From RYN-433 sp036558265 (GTDB lineage Bacteria > Planctomycetota > Phycisphaerae > Tepidisphaerales > Tepidisphaeraceae), in assembly GCA_036558265.1 (NCBI GenBank), contig DATBFY010000186.1, positions 1-6,325 of the forward strand: a stretch of 6,325 nucleotides of DNA, in the 5' to 3' direction. Below the pieces are notes generated by a model. The model made no database searches and had not been told where the DNA came from. It worked only from the letters and a program-made list of their open reading frames with translations. The translations under genes and the position numbers were made by a program. Position 1 is the first letter of the stretch. Every line of letters starts with the position of its first letter. This document shows positions 1 to 5,786 of the stretch, piece after piece.

Positions 1-539
1 TCCTTGCCGGTGCCCGATTCGCCGGTGATCAGCACCGTTGTGCGCACGGGCGCCGCCCGGTCGATCACCGAGAACACCTGCCGCATCGCCGGGCTCTTGC
101 CGATGATGTGCCGGTAGTGCCACCCCTCGCGCAACTGCCCGCGCAGGCGCGACAGCTCCTGCCGCAGCCGCTTGTCCTCCAGCGCCTTGTTCACCTGGTG
201 CAGCAGCTCATCCGGCTGAAGCGGCTTGGTCAGGTACGCCGCCGCGCCCGCCTTGATCGCCTCGACCGCCTGCGGGATCGTGCCGAACCCGGTCATCAGG
301 ATCACCGCGCTCTCGGGGTGGTTCTGCGTCACCCACCGCAAAAGCGACCGCCCGTCCACCTTGGGCATCATCAGGTCCGCGATCACCAGATCCGTGCCGG
401 GGGCGAAGCGGTCGATGGCCTCCTGCCCGTCCACGGCGGTCGCGACCGAGTGCCCCTCCTCGCGCAGCACCGTCGCGACCGATTCCCGGACCGACGCGTC
501 GTCTTCCACCAGTAGTATTTGGAATGCCGTATCGCCCAT
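1..539 (-). CDS. NtrC-family sigma-54 response regulator, 3' part cut by window edge
   Basis: Phospho-dependent transcriptional activator that would bind upstream DNA and use ATP hydrolysis to open sigma-54 RNA polymerase promoters. Only the first 179 codons are in the window. Residues 1-120 form a receiver domain with acidic pocket E12/D13/D14, phospho-acceptor D55 (in ADLMMP), switch residue T83 and K105 (LTKP). A charged helical linker follows (about 121-140), then the start of the AAA+ domain, IIGKSPAM at 145-152 and the Walker A sequence GESGTGKE, where the window ends. The GAFTGA loop and the DNA-binding helix-turn-helix are therefore not visible; the family call rests on the receiver plus this characteristic P-loop. 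The ATG at 539 has a GAGGGG Shine-Dalgarno on the minus strand (550-545), 5 nt away. It is the third gene of the operon, 46 bp after the kinase. The ortholog (AtoC, ZraR, PilR type) cannot be decided. Confidence 0.93.
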   Translation of the reverse strand, partial: MGDTAFQILLVEDDASVRESVATVLREEGHSVATAVDGQEAIDRFAPGTDLVIADLMMPKVDGRSLLRWVTQNHPESAVILMTGFGTIPQAVEAIKAGAAAYLTKPLQPDELLHQVNKALEDKRLRQELSRLRGQLREGWHYRHIIGKSPAMRQVFSVIDRAAPVRTTVLITGESGTGK

Positions 540-557
540 GCCAGCCCCTCGTGTCCC

Positions 558-579
558 GCGCGCGCGCCGACGCGCGCGC
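558..579 (-). other. Alternating GC hairpin between kinase and regulator genes
   Basis: A perfect 9-bp inverted repeat of alternating G and C (558-566 with 571-579), 4-nt loop 567-570, lies in the 46-bp gap between the kinase stop and the regulator start. In the operon mRNA it would be a very stable stem about 8 nt upstream of the GAGGGG ribosome-binding site. No U-tract follows, so it is not a standard intrinsic terminator. It could set the kinase/regulator ratio through mRNA processing, polymerase pausing or translation. The CG alternation is also a sequence class able to form Z-DNA. The structure is read directly; its role is inferred. Confidence 0.55.
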
Positions 580-585
580 CAAATA

Positions 586-2055
<1,470 letters not shown>

Positions 2056-2070
2056 GCCGCGTCTTTCACA

Positions 2071-2445
2071 CTAGCCGTCACGGGTGATTCTATCCACCAA
2101 TTCCAACAAGTGTTGGGGGGAGACGGGCTTGGTCATCATGGCCACCAGTACCGAGTCCGGAAAATGCCGGCCGAGATTCTGAACCGGAAACGCGCTCATC
2201 ACGATCGCCCGAACCGGCAGTTTCTCCTGAACGATCACCCGCAGCAGGTCCAGGCCGCTGCCGTCGGGCAGGTTCAGGTCGAGCAGGCAGACCGACGGCT
2301 TCAAGCTCCGGAGCAGCGCCTTCCCCTGGGCGCTCGAGCCCGCCGTATGCGTCTGAAACCCATGTTCCTCCAGAAAGTCCCGAAGGGAGTCCTGGAGGGA
2401 CAGGTCGTCTTCAACCAAGAGGATGGAGGAGGTTCGGGCGGTCAT
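2071..2445 (-). CDS. Single-domain response regulator (CheY-like receiver)
   Basis: Stand-alone receiver domain, 124 aa from the ATG at 2445, with no output domain. Visible residues: SILLVEDD strand with E12/D13/D14, phospho-acceptor D56 (LLDLNLP), switch serine S84 (VMSA) and K106 (MTKP). It is probably phosphorylated by the adjacent kinase and acts as a phosphate sink, allosteric partner or relay; nothing in the sequence decides between these. The frame is open upstream to an ATG at 2466 and a GTG at 2526. I prefer 2445 because the conserved fold begins there and a sigma-54 promoter match (2479-2494) would place transcription start near 2468. That puts the 2526 start upstream of the transcript and leaves 2466 almost leaderless. 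None of the starts has a clear Shine-Dalgarno. It is the first gene of the operon, 15 nt before the kinase and in the same frame, separated by a TAG. Confidence 0.9.
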   Translation of the reverse strand: MTARTSSILLVEDDLSLQDSLRDFLEEHGFQTHTAGSSAQGKALLRSLKPSVCLLDLNLPDGSGLDLLRVIVQEKLPVRAIVMSAFPVQNLGRHFPDSVLVAMMTKPVSPQHLLELVDRITRDG

Positions 2446-2478
2446 GGAAGGGATGGGAAGCGACATCAACGGGACAGG

Positions 2479-2494
2479 TGCAAGCCTAATGCCA
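2479..2494 (-). promoter_or_regulatory. Putative sigma-54 promoter for the two-component operon
   Basis: The minus strand reads TGGCATTAGGCTTGCA. It has the -24 GG and -12 GC exactly 10 bp apart and an ideal TTGCA -12 box. The only departures from the TGGCACG-N4-TTGCA consensus are TT for CG at the end of the -24 box. Predicted transcription start is near 2468, 22 nt before the preferred ATG. Together with the NtrC-type activator encoded in the same operon, this suggests autoregulation. A second, weaker minus-strand match lies upstream at 2564-2579. Confidence 0.6.
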
Positions 2495-2572
2495 GTGCCC
2501 GCCTGAGCAAACACCTCGGACGCCACCCGAATCGGCGGGCCGGGGTTGTGGTAGCGTCAGCCTTGCCCAGGA

Positions 2573-2611
2573 TGTGCCATCGCCCGGGGTCGTGGCACAC
2601 TCTGTGGCACA
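2573..2611. promoter_or_regulatory. Repeat cluster, candidate enhancer (UAS) for an NtrC-type activator
   Basis: Three copies of a TGGCACA element occur in 39 bp. One is inverted (TGTGCCA, 2573-2579) and two are direct (2593-2599 and 2605-2611). The two direct copies are 8-bp repeats GTGGCACA with a 12-bp period, and the last sits in the 11-bp near-palindrome CTGTGGCACAG. Element centres are 20 and 12 bp apart. The cluster lies about 65-105 bp upstream of the predicted plus-strand start and about 105-145 bp upstream of the minus-strand one, normal distances for sigma-54 enhancers. Binding by the operon's regulator is inferred, not shown. The elements also resemble a -24 box, so some similarity may be incidental. 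Confidence 0.5.
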
Positions 2612-2650
2612 GTTCAAGGCCATTTCTGGGGTTAGGAACGACTTTTTCCA

Positions 2651-2667
2651 TTGGCACGTTCATTGCA
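2651..2667 (+). promoter_or_regulatory. Perfect sigma-54 (-24/-12) promoter
   Basis: The plus strand reads TTGGCACGTTCATTGCA, an exact match to the consensus YTGGCACG-N4-TTGCW with correct GG-to-GC spacing. Predicted transcription start is near 2678. It points away from the two-component operon, and no plus-strand gene starts until 3482, beyond a strong terminator at 2831-2865. Its product is therefore probably a short transcript. Candidate enhancer repeats lie just upstream at 2573-2611. Confidence 0.85.
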
Positions 2668-2677
2668 CATCCGAAGG

Positions 2678-2865
2678 CGTAACAGGAAATGGCCCCAGGC
2701 CGAGCCGTACGGATCGGCCGATTTTGCGAGGGCGGCCCGCGTTGGACGCCGGCGCAGAAGGAGGTCCGCTGAACTGAACATGCGGGGACGCAGTCAAGTC
2801 CCCTTACGACAGTAGTGTTCTTCCCGGACGGGAGTCGCCCTTGCCCAAGGGCGGCTCCTTTTTTT
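2678..2865 (+). ncRNA. Candidate sigma-54-dependent small RNA, about 190 nt
   Basis: The transcript is bounded by a perfect sigma-54 promoter and a canonical intrinsic terminator, both on the plus strand, with no convincing protein gene between. Visible structure: hairpin 2698-2719 (GGCCGA pairing TCGGCC, loop containing CCGTACGG), followed by TTTT; a small stem GCGT/ACGC at 2739-2749; a perfect 6-bp hairpin 2784-2789/2798-2803 (GGGGAC with GTCCCC); and the terminator stem. Between hairpins lie an unpaired purine stretch containing AAGGAGGT (2758-2765) and a pyrimidine-rich stretch GTTCTTCCC (2817-2825), either of which could be an antisense seed. Two tiny ORFs (2689-2772, 27 codons; 2780-2815, 11 codons) have badly placed ribosome-binding sites; a short peptide is a weaker alternative. 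By analogy with Qrr RNAs, the neighbouring NtrC-type regulator may activate it. The 3' end is antisense to the last codons of the zinc-ribbon gene. The start is predicted to within a few nucleotides. Confidence 0.6.
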
Positions 2866-3433
2866 GCGCTTCAGCCGGCATTAACGCCTCCAGATTCCGC
2901 GCATGCTGCGAACCATCGCTCAGCGATGAAAAATCGGGGGGTGTCGTGGGATCGGGTATCGCCGACCCTGCACTTTCCCGCTGCCAGTATGCTGCCCGAC
3001 CCAGGAAATAGAGCACCCCGATCGCGGTCGCCAGGGCAAAGAGGAGGAACGAGCCTGGCCGCATTCCCCAGCCGGCAGCCCGGACTTCGTGATAGGCCAT
3101 GATGCACAGTTGGATCCCCCCGATCAGGCACGCCCCGGCGCCGATCAGCGCGTAGCTTCGGCTGCGGATCGCCGCTCGGCGCTGGACGACCACGTGACGC
3201 ATCCGCACCGCGTCCAGTTCGTCATCGTCCTGGGCGCCTCCTGCGTCTCCGGGATCCTCTGGACCGGAAGGAAGCTCGAAAGACCCCTGCCGGGACGGGA
3301 TGACGAACGATTCGTGGCACGCCGGACATTCGACCAGTTGCGCGACGTCGCCGGCCGTCCCCTCGACCGCCTGTTCGCAATGCGGACAGGTGAAGGTTTC
3401 AGCCGGCCCGGACGGTTCGGCGGCATCGGACAT
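2804..3433 (-). CDS. Zinc-ribbon membrane protein, function unknown
   Basis: A 209-aa protein of unknown function. The N-terminus carries a four-cysteine zinc ribbon, C16-x2-C19 and C36-x2-C39 (CPHC...CPAC). An acidic low-complexity linker follows (about 55-75), then two TM helices (about 95-115 and 127-147), and a polar, probably disordered C-terminus rich in P, S and K. Small proteins of this build (ribbon plus a few TM helices) are frequent in planctomycetes and related phyla; the ribbon would lie in the cytoplasm if the chain makes a TM hairpin. The start at 3433 is the only good ATG before the ribbon and has no evident Shine-Dalgarno. The gene is divergent from the phosphodiesterase across 48 bp holding a 14-bp palindrome. 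Its last 20 or so codons overlap the plus-strand terminator, so the hairpin sequence also encodes the KKEPPLGKGDS tail. No catalytic motif is seen. Confidence 0.85.
   Translation of the reverse strand: MSDAAEPSGPAETFTCPHCEQAVEGTAGDVAQLVECPACHESFVIPSRQGSFELPSGPEDPGDAGGAQDDDELDAVRMRHVVVQRRAAIRSRSYALIGAGACLIGGIQLCIMAYHEVRAAGWGMRPGSFLLFALATAIGVLYFLGRAAYWQRESAGSAIPDPTTPPDFSSLSDGSQHARNLEALMPAEAQKKEPPLGKGDSRPGRTLLS
2831..2865 (+). terminator. Strong rho-independent terminator
   Basis: A 12-bp stem (2831-2842 with 2847-2858) contains one G-U wobble and a GCCC loop, and is followed directly by seven T residues (2859-2865). The orientation is clearly plus strand; read on the minus strand, no T-tract follows the stem. 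It lies inside the 3' coding end of the opposite-strand zinc-ribbon gene. Confidence 0.9.
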
Positions 3434-3452
3434 GGCTGGAACGTTAGCACGT

Positions 3453-3466
3453 CCGATCCGGATCGG
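3453..3466. promoter_or_regulatory. 14-bp perfect palindrome between divergent genes, possible operator
   Basis: CCGATCCGGATCGG is its own reverse complement. It sits in the 48-bp gap between the divergent starts of the zinc-ribbon gene (3433) and the phosphodiesterase gene (3482), where core promoter elements of both must lie. A dimeric repressor site is plausible. No clear -10/-35 pair was identified in the gap. Confidence 0.4.
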
Positions 3467-3481
3467 CTACAACGCCTTCTC

Positions 3482-4276
3482 ATGCGACTCTTCCTCCCCG
3501 CCGTGCTCCTGTTCCTCCTGCCGATCGGGGTTGCGGGGGCCGGTGCTCCGCGGCCGCTCGTGCGCGCGCATGCTCATAATGATTACGAACACAAGAGGCC
3601 GCTCCAGGACGCGCTGGACCAGGGGTTTTGCAGCGTCGAGGCGGACATCTACCTCATCGAAGGCAGGCTGTTGGTCGGGCACCAGGCCTGGGAGCTCAAG
3701 CCGGATCGCACGCTGCAGTCGTTGTATCTCGAGCCGCTCAAGCAGCGCATCGCCATGAACGGCGGCCGCGTCTACCGCGGTGGGCCCACGGTCACGCTGA
3801 TGATCGACGTTAAGAGTGATGCGGCCAGCAGCTACGCCGCCCTGCGGGATGTTCTTAAGGCTTACGAGCCGCTGCTGACGGTCTTCCATAAGGACGGAAG
3901 CGTCGAGGAGCGGGCAATTCGGGTCGTGATCAGCGGCAATCGCGACCGCCGCACGATGGCGGCCGAAGACGTGCGTTGCGCGGCGCTCGATGGGCGACTC
4001 GATGACCTGGATGCCGACCCTTCGCCCGCGCCATCGCTGGTCCCGTGGGTCAGCGCCGACTGGGCCAAGGTCTTCAAGTGGAAGGGCGATGGGCCGATCG
4101 ACCCCGACGACCTGGCGAAGCTCAAGCAGCTTGTCGATAAGGCCCATGCGCAGAAGCGGCTCATCCGCTTCTGGGATGCGCCGGACAACGCGACCGCCTG
4201 GAAGATCCTGTACGAGGCGGGCGTGGACCTGATCAACACCGACGACCTGGCTGGCCTGGCCAAGTTCCTGCAGTAG
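3482..4276 (+). CDS. Secreted AIM6-like phosphodiesterase (PI-PLC/GDPD superfamily)
   Basis: 264-aa predicted exported protein resembling the AIM6-like branch of the PI-PLC/glycerophosphodiester phosphodiesterase TIM-barrel superfamily. Residues 1-22 form a signal peptide: MR, a leucine-rich core, then AGAGA with likely cleavage after A20 or A22. The mature protein opens with RAHAHNDYEHKRPL (28-41), which supplies the first catalytic histidine (H30 or H32). SVEADI follows with probable metal ligands E53 and D55, then LLVGH with the second histidine H67. A TLQSLYLEPL segment follows, and the barrel closes with RFWDAPD (229-235) and NTDDLAGL (252-259). Family members would hydrolyse phosphodiesters of phospholipid headgroups; the true substrate is unknown. 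The frame is open far upstream, but I start at 3482 because the signal peptide begins there and upstream codons overlap the divergent gene. There is no strong Shine-Dalgarno. It converges with the PLD-type gene, 24 bp between stops. Confidence 0.85.
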   Translation: MRLFLPAVLLFLLPIGVAGAGAPRPLVRAHAHNDYEHKRPLQDALDQGFCSVEADIYLIEGRLLVGHQAWELKPDRTLQSLYLEPLKQRIAMNGGRVYRGGPTVTLMIDVKSDAASSYAALRDVLKAYEPLLTVFHKDGSVEERAIRVVISGNRDRRTMAAEDVRCAALDGRLDDLDADPSPAPSLVPWVSADWAKVFKWKGDGPIDPDDLAKLKQLVDKAHAQKRLIRFWDAPDNATAWKILYEAGVDLINTDDLAGLAKFLQ

Positions 4277-4309
4277 GTGCCGCTGTGCGGCACGTTCGTC
4301 CTACAGCAG
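4268..4309. terminator. Hairpin straddling two convergent stop codons, possible bidirectional terminator
   Basis: Inner stem GTGCCG (4277-4282) pairs CGGCAC (4288-4293) around a 5-nt loop. An outer stem CTGCAGTAGG (4268-4277) pairs CCTACAGCAG (4300-4309) with one mismatch. It covers the stop codons of both the phosphodiesterase and the PLD-type gene. No T-tract follows on either strand, so termination efficiency is uncertain. Confidence 0.45.
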
Positions 4310-5659
4310 ATACCGCGCCCGGCTCACTCCCCATTGCACGAATCGATCCCACATCGGCCGGTGGCGCCAGGTGCCCAGCTTGATTCGCCTGGCGTATCGG
4401 ACGTCGTTGTCGAAGAGGTCTTCCATCTGGCGACCGAATGCCCGCGAGCGGATCAGCGCCGAGAGCTCGAGGTTGTACTCGATGCTGCGGTAATCGAGGT
4501 TGGTTGACCCGATCATGCTGATCAGGCCGTCGATGACCATGGTCTTGGCGTGTAGGATCACGCCCTGGCGCTCGTAGATCTGCACGCCGGCGCTCAGGAG
4601 AGTCTCGTAGAACGACCGCGCCGCGGTGATGAGCGCCTTGACGTCGCACTTGCCCGGGAGCATCAGGCGGACGGTCACACCGCGCCGCGCCGCTGCACAC
4701 AATTCGTCGATCAGGTCGTCGTGAGGGGCGAAGTACGCCATCGACATCGAGATGCTATTCTGCGCTTCGCGGAAGAGCTTGTTGAGGAAGGGGCGCAGGG
4801 GGCTGCTGCGCGCGGGGACGGAGGCGAGGATGCCCAGTTGTCCTGGCCCGTCCGGTTCCTGGCCGTGGAGCACGGTTCCGCGCTTGGGGCGGCGCGCGAT
4901 CGGCCACTCGCAGGCGCCGCAGACGCCGTCGAGGTTGTAGATGAACTCGGCGGTGCGCATCTTGCCGCGGCGGGTGGCGTAGTACCAGGTCTTGGCGAAG
5001 GACTGGAGGAAGCGCCCGGCGGCGGGGCCGCGGATGCTGATCCCGTTGTCGCGCCAGAAGTCGCACTCCTGCGCCGCCGCGCTGCGGACGACCCAGGACC
5101 CTGCGTACTCGCCGGCGATGTTCAGCCCACCCAGGCCCGCCAGGTCCTCATCGATCACCACGAGCTTTCGGTGGTCGCGGTTCACCGGCCGCCAGGAGAA
5201 CTTGCCCTCCCAGGGCCAGAAGGGATGAAACTCCTGCACTTTGACCCCCGCCGCGCGCATCTGCGCGAACATGCGTGGGTCCGTCGCGATCGAGCCGAAC
5301 GAATCGTAAATGACGTAGACGAGCACGCCCTGGCGCGCCTTTCGGCAGAGGAGGTCGGCGAACGCCCGCCCGGTGTCGTCGCTCGCAAAGATGTACATTT
5401 CGAGGCAGACGCGGTGCGTTGCCTGCGCAATGGCTTCGTAGGCGGCGTGCAGGGCCTCGCCGTCCTTGTAGAGTTGGACGATCGAGCCGTCGGCGAGGGG
5501 CACGGGGTCGGGCACGCGCCAACCGTCGTCGTCGCTGCCCGGCTCGATGTTCACGCCCGTGGAGGTGCCGCGCGGACCCTGCGGGCGCCTGCCGGGTAGG
5601 GGCGCTTCGCCCCGCGGATGCGCGTCGGGTCGTCGCTCGTCGATCACGCTATCGGGCAT
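4301..5659 (-). CDS. Phospholipase D-family protein, cardiolipin synthase B-like
   Basis: 452-aa member of the PLD superfamily, probably making cardiolipin or another phosphatidyl-transfer product at the membrane. It has two complete HKD motifs: HRKLVVID (H163, K165, D170) followed by GLGGLN, and HAKTMVID (H370, K372, D377) followed by GSTN (384-387). A conserved EMYIFASDDTGR segment lies at 87-98, and a basic C-terminus ends in SRARYLL. There are no N-terminal TM helices, unlike ClsA; the size and the soluble build are closest to ClsB/YbhO. The first 40 residues are Pro/Arg/Gly-rich and poorly conserved in appearance, so the true start could be internal; ATG at 5659 is the first in-frame ATG. 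A region around 230-290 between the two lobes contains cysteines C247 and C250 (CGAC). It is divergent from the mrp-like gene (127 bp) and convergent with the phosphodiesterase. A PLD-type transphosphatidylase or nuclease cannot be fully excluded. Confidence 0.92.
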   Translation of the reverse strand: MPDSVIDERRPDAHPRGEAPLPGRRPQGPRGTSTGVNIEPGSDDDGWRVPDPVPLADGSIVQLYKDGEALHAAYEAIAQATHRVCLEMYIFASDDTGRAFADLLCRKARQGVLVYVIYDSFGSIATDPRMFAQMRAAGVKVQEFHPFWPWEGKFSWRPVNRDHRKLVVIDEDLAGLGGLNIAGEYAGSWVVRSAAAQECDFWRDNGISIRGPAAGRFLQSFAKTWYYATRRGKMRTAEFIYNLDGVCGACEWPIARRPKRGTVLHGQEPDGPGQLGILASVPARSSPLRPFLNKLFREAQNSISMSMAYFAPHDDLIDELCAAARRGVTVRLMLPGKCDVKALITAARSFYETLLSAGVQIYERQGVILHAKTMVIDGLISMIGSTNLDYRSIEYNLELSALIRSRAFGRQMEDLFDNDVRYARRIKLGTWRHRPMWDRFVQWGVSRARYLL

Positions 5660-5714
5660 CGGACCCTACCATAACGCACGCCCCGCATGGCCGGCACTTC
5701 CAATCCATGATAGC

Positions 5715-5729
5715 GTTGCCTTACGCAAC
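5715..5729. repeat. Short inverted repeat in divergent promoter region
   Basis: GTTGC (5715-5719) and GCAAC (5725-5729) flank a 5-bp spacer. The centre is about 48 bp upstream of the predicted start of the mrp-like transcript, where an activator or a repressor of the divergent PLD gene could bind. It is short and could be chance. Confidence 0.25.
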
Positions 5730-5757
5730 CGTCGTACCGGCGGGAGGCGCGGGGCCG

Positions 5758-5763
5758 TATAAT
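5758..5763 (+). promoter_or_regulatory. TATAAT -10 box of the mrp-like gene
   Basis: A perfect TATAAT sits in GC-rich surroundings 23 bp before the ATG at 5787, giving a start near 5770 and a leader of about 17 nt. No good TTGACA-like -35 box is present at 16-18 bp spacing (TACCGG at 5735-5740), so an activator or weak basal use is possible. The leader contains AAAGG (5776-5780), a Shine-Dalgarno 6 nt before the ATG. Confidence 0.7.
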
Positions 5764-5786
5764 CGTTAGACTTTCAAAGGATTATC

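Noticed and set aside
2689..2772. 27-codon ORF in the candidate small RNA
   Set aside because: AGG lies only 2 nt before the ATG, there is no recognisable domain, and the frame runs through the first hairpin. A regulatory peptide cannot be excluded but is not supported.
2780..2815. 11-codon ORF downstream of AAGGAGGT (2758-2765)
   Set aside because: The Shine-Dalgarno is 14 nt from the ATG, longer than usual, and the ATG abuts the 2784-2803 hairpin. Noted only as a possible leader peptide.
3313..3328. TGGCACG resembling a -24 box inside the zinc-ribbon gene
   Set aside because: There is no GC at the required -12 position (the following bases give ACAT), so it is not a sigma-54 promoter.
3089..3481. 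Upstream in-frame extension of the phosphodiesterase gene
   Set aside because: It overlaps almost the whole divergent zinc-ribbon gene, and the signal peptide begins exactly at the ATG at 3482.
4721..5599. 292-codon plus-strand open frame opposite the PLD-type gene
   Set aside because: Low-complexity antisense shadow; the minus frame has both HKD motifs.
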